Shown piece by piece: positions 35,495-45,416 of a DNA stretch of 64,000 nucleotides (position 1 is its first letter; the number at the start of each line of letters is the position of its first letter). Under the pieces are notes generated by a model. That model ran no database searches. It was not told the DNA's origin and saw only the letters and a list, made by a program, of their open reading frames with translations. Where the stretch lies: assembly GCA_964521255.1 (NCBI GenBank), contig CAZFRM010000013.1:88105-152104 (forward strand). Reading direction: 5' to 3'. The position numbers and the translations under genes were made by a program. This DNA comes from ZC4RG29 sp964521255 (GTDB lineage: Bacteria > Bacteroidota > Bacteroidia > Cytophagales > Cyclobacteriaceae).

Positions 35495-38400
35495 GTGATA
35501 TTACGCTTTGTTATTTTTTTATCGCTGAGTACAGCGGTTAACGTATTTGCTCAAAATCAACTATCACAAACTAAGGCTGAGAGGCTTTATGCTAAAGGAA
35601 TTGAGCTGGTTCAGCATGGCAACTTTGGCGCGGCCCGGGAGATCTTTTCTGAATTCTTGGCTTCAGCTCCCTCGCATGATTCAAGAAGGGGAGAAGCACA
35701 ATATTATATAGCCTTTAGCGCCCTCAATCTTGGCAATGAAGATGGTGAGAAGCTTATCGATAATTTCATTGCGCACAATCCATCAAGTCCGCGTGCATCT
35801 ACAGCTTATTATGATCTTGCATTATTCTTTTACAATGAAAAGAATTACACCAAGGCTTCCCGGTATTTCAGCAAGGTTGATTTTCCCGCACTGACAAATG
35901 AACAGGAAAGTCAGGGGCACTTTGCTTATGGGTATAGCTTGTTCAATCAGAAAAAATTAGACGAAGCGCTTAATCAATTCAACTTTGTTAAAAAACAGAA
36001 TAACTCGTTTGCCCCGGCCGCGAACTACTATGCAGGCTTCCTGGAGTTTTACAAAGAACAATATAATGAGGCACTAACTGATCTTAAGCGAGCCGAATCT
36101 AATCCATCCTATGCTTCAATTGTTCCTCACCTTATCGCGAATATTTATTACCGTCAGCGGAAGTATGATGAGCTGCTTAACTATGCCGAAAGCCTGAAAA
36201 GCCGTAAGGATGTGGCTAACATGAGAGACATCTCCATGCTTGTGGCAGAAGCGGAATATTACAAAGGTGATTACCAGAAAGCGATAGCATCGTATGAGAA
36301 GTACTTCGATGGAAATCCTGCTAAAGCGCCGAGCCCACTCCTCTACAGAGCAGGCCATTCCTACTATACATTGGGCCAGGAAGACAAGGCTATTGATTAT
36401 TTGAAACGCGCAGCTACTTCATCCGACTCTGTTAGCTATTATGCATCCTATTACCTGGGAATTTTATACCTGAAGAAAGGCAATAAACCGTATGCTACAA
36501 ATGCGTTTGATTATGCCAGGAAGTATAATGGCGACAAAAGGTTATGGGAGGAGAGTTCGTTTCAATATGCTAAAGTTGTTTATGATGGAGGAAAAGGTGA
36601 TCAGGCCATTAGTGAATTAGAGAACTTTTTAAAGGTATTTCCATCCAGCGCACACGAACATGAAGTGAAAGAATTGCTGGCACAGGCATATGTCAATGGC
36701 AACAATTATAACAAGGCCATTGAATACATTGAGTCACTCCCCAAACGAAGTCCATCGATGGAGCGGGCATACCAAAAAGCTGCCTACCTCAAAGGCTCTG
36801 AACTCTTTAACAAAGAAGATTATCCGGGTGCTGTCGAGGCATTCGAAAAGTCGTTAAAATTTCCTATCGATAAGAAGTATGTTGGGTTGGCCAATTTCTG
36901 GAATGGTGAAGCGTACTCAATAGGGAGAAGATATGATGATGCAGCTAAAAGCTATCAGAATGTAATCAGCTTAGGCAGCGAGGTTGAAGGTGAAGTTACA
37001 ACCAAGACACGTTACGGATTAGGCTATGCTTATTATAACACCAAAGTCTACGACCGTGCACTTTTTAACTTCAAGGAATTTGTTAACAAGACTGATCGCA
37101 ATAATCCTAATCATACGGATGCGTTAATTCGTCTTGCAGATTGTTATTATGTAAGCAAAGCCTATCCTGAAGCTTTGGATTATTATACCCGTGCAAGAAA
37201 TATAGGCTCCTCAGATAACGATTATATCTTACTTCAAACAGGAGTGATTAGCGGGATACTTAGAAAATACAATGATGCGAGTAGTCAGCTTACTTCCCTT
37301 ATCGCCAACTATCCAAAATCTACGTATCGTGATGATGCCCTCTTTCAGCGCGCACAATTTGAGATTGAACAAGGCAATTATCAAAAGGCTATAGAAGGTC
37401 TTTCACAATTAATTCGTGAATCACCCACGTCACCTTTCATACCTTACGCTTATATGCGCAGGGCTGCTTCGGCTTTTAACCTCAAGCAGTACGACCGGAC
37501 AATCAATGATTATTCATTTGTACTTCGTGAATACCCGGCTCACCCAGCAGCACAAGATGTTCTTTTACCTTTGCAGGAAGCCTTGAATATTGCCGGGCGC
37601 AGCGACGAATTCGACAGGCACCTGGCCGGGTACAAAAAAGCTAATCCTGAAAATAAAGGATTGGAAAGTGTTGAATATGAAACCGCCAAAAATCTTTTCT
37701 TCAATCAACAGTATCAAAAATCAATCGTCAGCTTAAATACATTTATCAATAATTATCCGCAAAGCCCTAATGTAAGCGAAGCGAAGTATTATGTTGCTGA
37801 GTCACATTATCGCCTTAAAGAATTTGATAAGGCAATTGTTATTTACGAGGGGTTAAGCAACGACATGACGACAGGCCTTGGCAATAAAATCGCAGGACGT
37901 ATGGCTGAAATTGATTTCAGGGAAGGACGCTATGAAAAAGCTATAACAAGCTTTCATAAACTTGAACGAATGGCTTCTGGTAAAAAGGATTTATTTACCG
38001 CCTGGTCAGGATTGATGGAATCGTTTTTCTTACTATCAAAGTATGACTCCGTTAACACCTACGCAAAACTCATTTTGGATAAAGGTAATGTTAACGCCAG
38101 CGCTCAGAACAAAGCAACTTTGTATTTAGGTAAAGCTGCAATGGGTAAAGGAGACTACGAATCCGCTCAAGATGAATTTCTTAATACGTTAAATACAGCA
38201 CAGGATGAGTATGGCGCAGAAGCCAAATATCATCTGGCTGAAATTTTTTATCTGAAGAAAGACTACAAACAATGCTATGAAACATGCATAAGCCTGAACA
38301 ATGATTTCTCTTCTTATGAAGAATGGGTGGGTAAATCATTCTTGCTTTTAGCAGACAACTTCATTGCAATGGGTGATACATTCCAGGCAAAGGCAACGTT

Positions 38401-38515
38401 ACAATCGCTTATCGAGCACTTCCCCATCCAACAGGTTAAGGAAGAAGCGAAAGTAAAATTAGCCGGAATCAAAGAAGTGAAACCGGAAGAAGATGATGAA
38501 ATGATGATTGATTAG
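35495..38515 (+). CDS. Long periplasmic tetratricopeptide-repeat protein
   Basis: 1006 residues. A signal peptide (ending NVFAQ) is followed almost entirely by TPR units, for example YYLGILYLKKGNKPYATNAF and ALIRLADCYYVSKAYPEALD, probably over fifteen. The end is acidic (KPEEDDEMMID). Start is GTG 35495, preceded by AAAGGAGA at 35481-35488, a rare Shine-Dalgarno-like sequence for this phylum. TPR solenoids hold protein complexes together; the gene for an outer-membrane barrel follows 28 bases later and this pairing precedes the ExbB/ExbD/TonB genes, suggesting an envelope-transport scaffold. The exact partner is unknown. Confidence 0.83.
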   Translation: MILRFVIFLSLSTAVNVFAQNQLSQTKAERLYAKGIELVQHGNFGAAREIFSEFLASAPSHDSRRGEAQYYIAFSALNLGNEDGEKLIDNFIAHNPSSPRASTAYYDLALFFYNEKNYTKASRYFSKVDFPALTNEQESQGHFAYGYSLFNQKKLDEALNQFNFVKKQNNSFAPAANYYAGFLEFYKEQYNEALTDLKRAESNPSYASIVPHLIANIYYRQRKYDELLNYAESLKSRKDVANMRDISMLVAEAEYYKGDYQKAIASYEKYFDGNPAKAPSPLLYRAGHSYYTLGQEDKAIDYLKRAATSSDSVSYYASYYLGILYLKKGNKPYATNAFDYARKYNGDKRLWEESSFQYAKVVYDGGKGDQAISELENFLKVFPSSAHEHEVKELLAQAYVNGNNYNKAIEYIESLPKRSPSMERAYQKAAYLKGSELFNKEDYPGAVEAFEKSLKFPIDKKYVGLANFWNGEAYSIGRRYDDAAKSYQNVISLGSEVEGEVTTKTRYGLGYAYYNTKVYDRALFNFKEFVNKTDRNNPNHTDALIRLADCYYVSKAYPEALDYYTRARNIGSSDNDYILLQTGVISGILRKYNDASSQLTSLIANYPKSTYRDDALFQRAQFEIEQGNYQKAIEGLSQLIRESPTSPFIPYAYMRRAASAFNLKQYDRTINDYSFVLREYPAHPAAQDVLLPLQEALNIAGRSDEFDRHLAGYKKANPENKGLESVEYETAKNLFFNQQYQKSIVSLNTFINNYPQSPNVSEAKYYVAESHYRLKEFDKAIVIYEGLSNDMTTGLGNKIAGRMAEIDFREGRYEKAITSFHKLERMASGKKDLFTAWSGLMESFFLLSKYDSVNTYAKLILDKGNVNASAQNKATLYLGKAAMGKGDYESAQDEFLNTLNTAQDEYGAEAKYHLAEIFYLKKDYKQCYETCISLNNDFSSYEEWVGKSFLLLADNFIAMGDTFQAKATLQSLIEHFPIQQVKEEAKVKLAGIKEVKPEEDDEMMID

Positions 38516-38543
38516 CTTGATACAAACCATTGATTTTTTAAAG

Positions 38544-40238
38544 ATGCGGATGACTTTTTTAAATAGACTGAATCGATTACCGTTACTAATACTGATTAGC
38601 ATGTCTCCTTCTTTGCTTTTTGCACAAGGAGGCAGCAAGAATGATAAAAAGAATTGGACGGATGGAGAATTGGAAGATATTCAGATTGAAATTATTAAGG
38701 AGCGTGAGATCACCCTTCCAAAAGTGAACCGGAATTTTGAAAAGATTCCACCCCGTGCTCATGAGGCATCTCATCCTCCTATCTCTTATGATTTCAGAAC
38801 GTTCAATTTCCAGGCGCCTGATGTCAAGCCTTCTATTAAGCCACTCAAGCTAAAGCAGGAAAGTTCCTCCGATGTTTATGGAGGTTACATAAGTGCAGGT
38901 TTTGGTAATTATGCAACGCCTTACGCTGAGGCATTTCTAAACTCACAGCGGGATAAAAATAAACTGGTTGGTGCACACGCGTGGCTTAAGAGTTCTGCCA
39001 AAGGTCCTGTGGATGAAGAAAACTCAGGCAGCGGAACTTCCGGCGCAACGATTTATGGAAAGACTTTCGGTGACGTTCTTTCATTCAGCGGTAAGATCGG
39101 ATTTGAAAACACAAAGACTCATTTCTACGGTTATCCACAAGATGAGCAACCTGCAGATCGATCTTCTATTAAACAATTCTATAACATCTTTTCTCTGGGC
39201 GGCTCAGTTTCAAATACAAAGAATGCTGACTTTAGTTATCAGGTGGGTGGTGATTTTAGTTACCTGGCTGACAACTATGATGCGCGTGAAACAAGCGTTG
39301 ATTTATCCTTCAAATCAGCTTATAAGATTGACGATAAAACTTCGGTTGATGTAAAAGCGAATTACGCTATCATCAGTCGCAAAGATGAGTTTGTTGATGC
39401 AAAGCCACGTAACCTGTTTGTTATAAATGGCGCTTATGTGTTTGTTCCAATGGAGGAATTAAAAGTTAGTGCAGGACTTAGTGTTGCCTATGAAAATGAT
39501 ACGCTCGACAACAAAAACCTGCACGTTTTCCCTGACATAAGAGCAACCTACGCATTAACGCCAACCATTGATCTTGTAGGAGCGTTAACCGGAGGTGTTG
39601 ACAAAGTTTCATTACAATCCCTTTCACGTGAGAACTGGTGGCTGGGTCCAAACATTCCTATCTATCATACCAACCGGACATTTGAATTGCTACTGGGTAT
39701 CAAGGCAAAGTTAGGCAAGCAAGTAGAGGCCCATGCCGGACTATCCGCAGCTAATCTGAAGAATCTTTACTACTTCGTCAATTCCCCGGATGATCAAAGC
39801 AAGTTTACTACAGTATACGACAAAGGGGTAACGAAACGAAATAATATCTATGGAGCAATAAGCTATACGCAGTCAGAGAAGGCTAAGTTTATGCTTCGTG
39901 CAGATCTATATACGTATACGACGGATGAAATTGCAGAGGCCTGGCATAGACCCACGTATAGTGTTACAGCCAATGCCTCGTATAATATCTATGATAAGAT
40001 TTTAGTAAAAGCTGATTTGATCATGCAGGGTGGAATGAAAGCTTTTGACCAGCAGACTTTGGAAACCGTGAAGTTGGACGGAGCGTTCGATCTGAACACG
40101 CGTGTTGAGTACCTGTTCTCACCAAGTTTTTCGTTCTTTGTCGAGTTGAATAATATAACATCCAGTAAGTACCCGTTATTCTATCACTATCCGGTAAGAG
40201 GCTTTCAGGCTTTAGGTGGAGTAACGTGGAGTTTCTAG
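38544..40238 (+). CDS. Outer-membrane beta-barrel protein (TonB-dependent-receptor-like, no plug)
   Basis: 564 residues from ATG 38544 (in-frame TTG 38508 would overlap the TPR gene). Signal peptide ends LLFAQG. After a charged linker of about 80 residues, strands typical of a TonB-dependent receptor barrel run to the end, finishing GFQALGGVTWSF with terminal phenylalanine for BAM recognition. No plug domain or clear TonB box was found, so it may be a barrel-only relative. Its place after the TPR gene and before TonB genes suggests the two proteins work together at the outer membrane. Confidence 0.75.
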   Translation: MRMTFLNRLNRLPLLILISMSPSLLFAQGGSKNDKKNWTDGELEDIQIEIIKEREITLPKVNRNFEKIPPRAHEASHPPISYDFRTFNFQAPDVKPSIKPLKLKQESSSDVYGGYISAGFGNYATPYAEAFLNSQRDKNKLVGAHAWLKSSAKGPVDEENSGSGTSGATIYGKTFGDVLSFSGKIGFENTKTHFYGYPQDEQPADRSSIKQFYNIFSLGGSVSNTKNADFSYQVGGDFSYLADNYDARETSVDLSFKSAYKIDDKTSVDVKANYAIISRKDEFVDAKPRNLFVINGAYVFVPMEELKVSAGLSVAYENDTLDNKNLHVFPDIRATYALTPTIDLVGALTGGVDKVSLQSLSRENWWLGPNIPIYHTNRTFELLLGIKAKLGKQVEAHAGLSAANLKNLYYFVNSPDDQSKFTTVYDKGVTKRNNIYGAISYTQSEKAKFMLRADLYTYTTDEIAEAWHRPTYSVTANASYNIYDKILVKADLIMQGGMKAFDQQTLETVKLDGAFDLNTRVEYLFSPSFSFFVELNNITSSKYPLFYHYPVRGFQALGGVTWSF

Positions 40239-40278
40239 TGTGTTGATGTTGGAGAGGGTAGGGGCTGAGAACCGGATA

Positions 40279-40309
40279 TTTGTATGCCTGAGAAAATAAT
40301 TTAATTTTG
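40279..40309 (+). promoter_or_regulatory. Promoter of the SPOR-exbB-exbD-tonB group
   Basis: TTTG (40279-40282), 19 bases, TAATTTTG (40302-40309): exact matches to both Bacteroidota consensus boxes at ideal spacing. The start would be near 40316, 25 bases before the ATG. Confidence 0.75.
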
Positions 40310-40340
40310 TATAGTTTACCCAAATTAAACTTGACCCAAC

Positions 40341-41138
40341 ATGGCTAGAAGAAAAAAAACAGATGACGATAAGCCAAAAGATAGTTCAGAAAATCTCAAT
40401 GAATCTGATGATACCTTCGGACTTCCTGAGATAGAGTATGAACCTATCAACCGCGATGCTACAACAGAGGAAACTCCGGTAGAGCAAAGCGGATCAGTAG
40501 ATCAGGAATCGGCAACACAGGAACCCTCAACTCCGGAGGTAGAAGAATCAAAACCGTACTTCGAAGATACACCGCGGTTTGAAGATACACGTTCTCAATA
40601 TTCGTATTCATACAATCATGAGCCAGAAGCTCCTATGTGGCCAAAGGCATTATTGATTGTATTGGGAATTGTTCTTGTCGTAGGAGGTGCTTTATGGTAC
40701 TTTATGTATTACGCTCCGAAACGCGATGAAGAAAGAAGACTTGCTGCTGCCCAACTCGCTGCTTCACAAGAAGCTTTTCGCAGAGATAAAGCAAAGCAGG
40801 ATTCTCTTCAGGCGATTACAGATGCCTATCATAAACGCATAGCCGATTCACTGGCAGCAATCGCAGCTAAGCCAGCCATTGGTACCATTGAAACACTTAC
40901 GGGTAGAACAGGTAAATACTATGTGGTGGTTGCAAGTGATGTAGATGATGATTTGCTGATGGATTATGCAGAAAAACTCAGTGCCAGTGGGGTTAGTTCA
41001 AAAATAATTCCACCGCACGGCAAAGTAAGATTTTTCAGGCTTACCATTGCTGAAGGTGATACCTATGCAACCGCTCAGGGTACGGCTGACGGCATGAAAG
41101 GAGAGTATGGCGAAAAGCTTTGGGTAACGAAATATTGA
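40341..41138 (+). CDS. SPOR-domain membrane protein
   Basis: 265 residues. An acidic cytoplasmic N-terminus rich in E, S and P, a single membrane helix (about 102-124), a charged coiled coil (about 127-175, RRLAAAQLAASQEAFRRDKA), and a C-terminal SPOR-like domain (GKYYVVVASDVDDDLLMDYAEKLS to the end). SPOR domains bind peptidoglycan lacking stem peptides at division sites. Topology is type II, with SPOR in the periplasm. It precedes exbB by 61 bases and shares the strong promoter at 40279. Confidence 0.8.
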   Translation: MARRKKTDDDKPKDSSENLNESDDTFGLPEIEYEPINRDATTEETPVEQSGSVDQESATQEPSTPEVEESKPYFEDTPRFEDTRSQYSYSYNHEPEAPMWPKALLIVLGIVLVVGGALWYFMYYAPKRDEERRLAAAQLAASQEAFRRDKAKQDSLQAITDAYHKRIADSLAAIAAKPAIGTIETLTGRTGKYYVVVASDVDDDLLMDYAEKLSASGVSSKIIPPHGKVRFFRLTIAEGDTYATAQGTADGMKGEYGEKLWVTKY

Positions 41139-41199
41139 TTGATTAGTATTGGTTTGATTTTTGGTGTTTTTAGTTCTTAACTAAAATTTTTTAAGCTTA

Positions 41200-41874
41200 A
41201 TGATATTTGCACAGATCGTCTCCGAAACAGTGGAGGTAGTGGATGCTGCACAGCAATCCATTTCTATTTGGGAATTGACAGTAAAGGGAGGGATCATAAT
41301 GATTCCAATCGCCATACTTTGGGTATTGGCAATCTATCTCTTCGTTGAAAGATGGCTTACCATTAACAAGGCCAATGAAGATCCTGACCCTTTTATGAAT
41401 AAGGTGAAAGAACTCGTCTTGAAAGGAGATATTACGGGAGCAAAAATGTTATGCGCACAGAATAGTACTCCGATTGCCCGGATGATTGAAAAAGGTGTTT
41501 CACGAATTGGAAGTCCTTTAAAAAATATTGAAGCCTCGATTGAAAACGTAGGTAAGATTGAGATTTTTAAACTGGAAAAAAACTTGTCAACGCTTGCAAC
41601 AATAGCGGGCTCAGCACCTATGATCGGGTTTCTCGGAACGGTGATTGGTATGGTGCAGGCTTTTATTGCCATTTCGCAAGAAGAGGGATCGGTAAGTCCA
41701 AAGCTTCTTTCCAGTGGTATTTATACCGCAATGATCACAACGGTGGCAGGCTTAATTGTAGGGATTATGGCTTACCTCGCCTATAACTTTCTTGTATCAC
41801 GTGTACAGAAAGTGGTGCATAAGATGGAATACACATCTATTGATTTCGTTGATCTGTTGCAGGAACCTCGTTAA
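41200..41874 (+). CDS. exbB: MotA/TolQ/ExbB proton channel protein
   Basis: 224 residues with three membrane helices: one N-terminal (about 25-50) and two in the conserved C-terminal part, GSAPMIGFLGTVIGMVQAF and IYTAMITTVAGLIVGIMAYLAYN. With ExbD it forms the inner-membrane motor that uses the proton gradient to energise TonB. Directly followed by exbD (25 bases) and tonB. TolQ would be the alternative, but the downstream TonB gene favours ExbB. Confidence 0.9.
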   Translation: MIFAQIVSETVEVVDAAQQSISIWELTVKGGIIMIPIAILWVLAIYLFVERWLTINKANEDPDPFMNKVKELVLKGDITGAKMLCAQNSTPIARMIEKGVSRIGSPLKNIEASIENVGKIEIFKLEKNLSTLATIAGSAPMIGFLGTVIGMVQAFIAISQEEGSVSPKLLSSGIYTAMITTVAGLIVGIMAYLAYNFLVSRVQKVVHKMEYTSIDFVDLLQEPR

Positions 41875-41899
41875 CTTGTAAATCGTTAAAACATATCAG

Positions 41900-42289
41900 A
41901 TGAACTTTTCATCCAAAAATAAAATTGAAGCAGGATTCAGCATGGCCTCCATGACGGATCTCATTTTCCTGTTGCTGGTGTTTTTTATGTTAACATCTTC
42001 ATTTGTTACACCTTCAGGATTGCCCGTGAATCTTCCAACGAGCAAGGCAAGCACCATTGAAGTACAGAAGGTATCGGTGACTGTGACGAAGGATTTAAAG
42101 TATTATATTAATGATAAGCAAATAACCAAAGGAACACTGGAAGGTGAATTGAAAAGCCGTTTGGGAGGCGCTAAAGGTTCAGTTGTTCTTCACATTGATA
42201 AGTCAGTGCCCACTGAGCACCTGGTATATGTAGCTGGAATTGCTACCTCACTTGAAGCAAAAGTAGTTGTGGCGACAAAACCCAAATAA
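41900..42289 (+). CDS. exbD: Biopolymer transport protein ExbD
   Basis: 129 residues: one membrane helix (about 16-36) bearing the conserved proton-path aspartate D20 (MASMTDLIFLLLVFFML), then a small periplasmic domain (SVTVTKDLKYYINDKQITK, LHIDKSVPTEHLVYV). Works with ExbB. Normal length for the family; 7 bases before tonB. Confidence 0.9.
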   Translation: MNFSSKNKIEAGFSMASMTDLIFLLLVFFMLTSSFVTPSGLPVNLPTSKASTIEVQKVSVTVTKDLKYYINDKQITKGTLEGELKSRLGGAKGSVVLHIDKSVPTEHLVYVAGIATSLEAKVVVATKPK

Positions 42290-42296
42290 CGGTGTC

Positions 42297-43199
42297 ATGT
42301 CAGAAATAGAGCAGGAGAAAAAGAATAAACGCGTTGCTTTTTTTACTACCGTTGGAGTTAACGTAGTAGTGCTGCTCATTCTTTTGCTTGTTGTCGCGTG
42401 GCGTGCGCCTAATCCTCCGCTGCCCGAGTTTGGTATTGAATTAAATTTTGGAATGGATGCCCAGGGATCAGGTGAAGTACAACCACAAGAACCTGTAGGT
42501 ACTCCCCGGGAAACACAGCAAGAGCAGCAAGAAAGTAAACCTGAGGAAAGTAAATCAGAACCAACCGAAGAACAGCAAATCGAAGAATCTAAACCGGAAG
42601 AAACAAAACTGGTGGAGCAACAAGTGACATCAAAAGTGGAAAGTCCTGTCGCAGTTAAAGAGGAGAAGAAAGAAGAATCCAAACCTGTAGAAAAGCCAGT
42701 AGAAAAACCTGTTGAGAAGAAGTCTGAACCTAAAGTTGAGGAAAAACCAAAAGTTGATCCAAAGTCTACTTACAATCCTGACAAGTCCAAATCGACAGAG
42801 CCAACGGCTACGAAGGCAGGACAGCCAGGAAGTCAGGGTGATGATCAAAATAAAACTGGTGATAAAGGAAGTCCCGAAGGTAAACTCGATGCTAAAGCAT
42901 TATATGGTAAAGAAGGTGGTGGAGGCGGTGGTCCAAGTCTTGACCTTGACGGTTGGCAATGGGATGAAAGACCCGCGCCGAGAGTTCCCGATAACGAACT
43001 TGGGGGAATTTTAAAATTTAAAATTCTGGTTAATGACAAAGGCGAGATAGAGCGCATAGAAACCATTGAACGTAGTGTAAGCCCGGAAACTGAAAGGATT
43101 TGCAAACAAGCGGTTGAAAAACTTACTTTCACTAAAACCGGAGAGAACGTCCCTTATCTTTCTACCGGTACCATCACCTTTGTAGTCCGATCAAAGTAA
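42297..43199 (+). CDS. tonB: Energy transducer TonB
   Basis: 300 residues from ATG 42297; the frame is open further upstream but those codons lie in exbD. An N-terminal membrane anchor (about 13-35), a long flexible linker of Glu/Lys/Pro repeats (KPVEKPVEKPVEKK), a Gly-rich hinge (GGGGGG) and a C-terminal TonB domain (GGILKFKILVNDKGEIERIE to FVVRSK). Carries energy from ExbBD across the periplasm to outer-membrane receptors, such as the SusC protein in this window. The motif is that of TolA/TonB-type transducers common in Bacteroidota. Confidence 0.88.
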   Translation: MSEIEQEKKNKRVAFFTTVGVNVVVLLILLLVVAWRAPNPPLPEFGIELNFGMDAQGSGEVQPQEPVGTPRETQQEQQESKPEESKSEPTEEQQIEESKPEETKLVEQQVTSKVESPVAVKEEKKEESKPVEKPVEKPVEKKSEPKVEEKPKVDPKSTYNPDKSKSTEPTATKAGQPGSQGDDQNKTGDKGSPEGKLDAKALYGKEGGGGGGPSLDLDGWQWDERPAPRVPDNELGGILKFKILVNDKGEIERIETIERSVSPETERICKQAVEKLTFTKTGENVPYLSTGTITFVVRSK

Positions 43200-43206
43200 T
43201 TTTACC

Positions 43207-43413
43207 ATGCAAAGCAGGATGACATCGTTTATCCAGGATGTTCTCATTTCCATTCATGAAAACATTCGCGAACTAAGGGAACGAAAGAATTTTGCCGACC
43301 CCACAGAACTCACCCACATCGAAGCTAAACTTCTGGCCTATTACGAAGTGCTAAGCATTATCAGGTTCAGTGCTGATGAATTTGAAATTCCCAAAGGTGA
43401 GATTGGGATTTGA
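43207..43413 (+). CDS. Small hypothetical protein between tonB and folC
   Basis: 68 residues, soluble, helical in appearance (VLISIHENIRELRERKNF, then LTHIEAKLLAYYEVLSII). It starts 7 bases after tonB, in the same direction, so it is probably co-transcribed. ATG 43219 is an alternative start (64 residues). No domain was recognised. Helical content, tight spacing and absence of overlap with a better frame support it as a real gene. Confidence 0.6.
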   Translation: MQSRMTSFIQDVLISIHENIRELRERKNFADPTELTHIEAKLLAYYEVLSIIRFSADEFEIPKGEIGI

Positions 43414-43445
43414 TTTGAGAATTTTAAAGACATCACGCATCTTTG
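43414..43445 (+). promoter_or_regulatory. folC: Candidate folC promoter
   Basis: TTTG (43414-43417), 20 bases, CATCTTTG (43438-43445): one mismatch in the -7 box (C for T). The predicted start near 43451 is 29 bases before the folC ATG. Confidence 0.4.
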
Positions 43446-43479
43446 TGGCTGATTAATTAAAGTCTATTCATCTGATACA

Positions 43480-44763
43480 ATGATCCACGATTACCAAGAC
43501 GCCGTTGATTATTTGTATCGGAACTTGCCAATCTTTCAACGCGTTGGCGCCGCTGCAATAAAAAAGGGACTCGCAAACACTATCGAACTTTGTGATGCTT
43601 TAGGTAATCCACAGAATAGATTTAAATCCATTCATGTAGCCGGCACAAACGGTAAAGGCAGCACATCGCATATGCTTGCCGCCGTGTTTCAAACTTCCGG
43701 ATACCGAACCGGTTTGTATACGTCTCCACATCTTAAGCAGTTTACCGAGCGCATACGTGTTGACGGACAGGAAGCTGACAAACAATTTGTAGTTGACTTT
43801 GTGAACAAGGTACAACCACTGATTGAACGCATACAACCTTCGTTTTTTGAAATAACGGTGGCCATGGCTTTCGACTATTTCGCATTGAAAAATGTTGAGG
43901 TGGCAATCATTGAAGTGGGCCTTGGCGGACGGTTGGATTCAACCAATATCATTGAACCCATTCTTTCTGTCATTACGAATATCGGTATGGATCACACTGA
44001 TATTTTAGGGGATACGTTGGATAAAATTGCTTTTGAAAAAGCTGGTATTATCAAGCCCCAAGTATCCGTTGTGATCAGCGAATGCCAAAATAGCATTGCG
44101 AATATTTTTATTGAGATAGCAAAAGAAAAAAAGTCGCCCATTTATTTTGCAGGCGATACATTTAGCGAGCAATTGAACGATGATAAGTTTACAATTTTTA
44201 AAAATCAGGATTTGTTTCTGACTGATATTACTTTTGACTTACAGGGTGATTATCAGCAGAAAAATATTCTTGGCGTCATGCAAGCAATCGATGTTTTGAG
44301 AGGATTGAACTTTAACCTGGATGACAAATCCATTCATGATGCATTAAAAAATGTCGCGGCACTTACAGGCTTAAAAGGCAGATGGCAAAAGCTTGGTGAG
44401 CAACCATTGATAATTTGTGATACCGGCCACAACGCTGAAGGCATCAAATACCTGGCGACACAAATCAGCAAGCAACATTTCCGGAACTTGCACATGGTGT
44501 TAGGCATGGTTAGGGACAAGGATATTTCAAAAGTTCTTGAACTCTTACCAAAGGAAGCGCACTATTATTTTTGCCAGTCCAGAATTCCCAGGGCATTGCC
44601 TGCTCATGAACTTCAGGCAAAGGCAAATAGTTTCGGACTGCATGGTGAGGTTATTCCCGATGTTAATGATGCGATTAATACGGCAAGAAAAAATGCTTCT
44701 GCTGATGATATGATTTTTATTGGAGGAAGCACTTTTATTGTGGCTGAAATAACTGGGTTATGA
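43480..44763 (+). CDS. folC: Bifunctional folylpolyglutamate/dihydrofolate synthase
   Basis: 427 residues, Mur-ligase fold. ATP-binding loop GTNGKGSTSHMLAA (about 53-66) and the family motif SPHLKQFTERIRVDG are clear; the C-terminal domain begins near residue 295 (GRWQKLGEQPLIICDTGHNAEG, where DxxHN is characteristic). It adds glutate residues to folates, and perhaps makes dihydrofolate from dihydropteroate. The stop overlaps the trmB start (ATGA). Confidence 0.93.
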   Translation: MIHDYQDAVDYLYRNLPIFQRVGAAAIKKGLANTIELCDALGNPQNRFKSIHVAGTNGKGSTSHMLAAVFQTSGYRTGLYTSPHLKQFTERIRVDGQEADKQFVVDFVNKVQPLIERIQPSFFEITVAMAFDYFALKNVEVAIIEVGLGGRLDSTNIIEPILSVITNIGMDHTDILGDTLDKIAFEKAGIIKPQVSVVISECQNSIANIFIEIAKEKKSPIYFAGDTFSEQLNDDKFTIFKNQDLFLTDITFDLQGDYQQKNILGVMQAIDVLRGLNFNLDDKSIHDALKNVAALTGLKGRWQKLGEQPLIICDTGHNAEGIKYLATQISKQHFRNLHMVLGMVRDKDISKVLELLPKEAHYYFCQSRIPRALPAHELQAKANSFGLHGEVIPDVNDAINTARKNASADDMIFIGGSTFIVAEITGL

Positions 44764-45416
44764 AACGGAAACTCGAAAGATTTAAGATCATCGAAGAACG
44801 CGTAAATGTAATCGAGCCTTCAAAGCCTTATTACTTACAAATGAAAGGCAGGTGGAACGAGCATTACTTTAAGAATGCTCATCCTATAACGGTAGAGCTG
44901 GCCTGTGGAAGAGGGGAGTATACCATTGGTTTGGCTGAAAGATTTCCCGAACGAAATTTTATCGGTATTGATATCAAGGGTGAACGAATCTGGAAAGGCA
45001 GCACCCTGGCCACGGAACGCAGTCTCGCTAATGTAGCCTTCTTGCGTACACAAATTTTATTGATTGAAAATTTCTTCGATGAGCATGAGATCAGCGAGAT
45101 ATGGCTTACGTTTCCTGATCCGCGTCCGCGTAAAAGAGATGTCAAACGAAGACTTACCAGCCCGCGCTTCCTCGAGATGTTCAAAAAATTGCTAAAACCC
45201 TCCGGCTACCTGCGACTAAAGACAGACAATACTAATTTATACGAGTACACATTGGAAGAAGTAAAAGTGAGAACCGACATTGAGGATTTAAAATACACGA
45301 CCGATATATATCAATCCCCTTTACGCGAAGAATGCTTTGATATAAAGACAAGATATGAAGAAGAGTTTGCCTCGAAGGGAGAGAAGATCAAATATCTCAG
45401 GTTTAGATTTGTTTAA
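44760..45416 (+). CDS. trmB: tRNA (guanine-N7-)-methyltransferase
   Basis: 218 residues. Makes m7G46 in tRNA. SAM-binding motif VELACGRGEYTIGLAE, then FIGIDIKGERIWKG, and the family signature WLTFPDPRPRKRDVKRRLTSPRFLE. Translational coupling to folC through ATGA overlap. No terminator was seen downstream. Confidence 0.94.
   Translation: MKRKLERFKIIEERVNVIEPSKPYYLQMKGRWNEHYFKNAHPITVELACGRGEYTIGLAERFPERNFIGIDIKGERIWKGSTLATERSLANVAFLRTQILLIENFFDEHEISEIWLTFPDPRPRKRDVKRRLTSPRFLEMFKKLLKPSGYLRLKTDNTNLYEYTLEEVKVRTDIEDLKYTTDIYQSPLREECFDIKTRYEEEFASKGEKIKYLRFRFV

Noticed and set aside
42248..42682. 144-codon minus-strand Ser/Cys-rich frame
   Set aside because: Antisense of the Glu/Lys-rich linker in TonB, which yields Ser/Phe/Leu-rich shadows.
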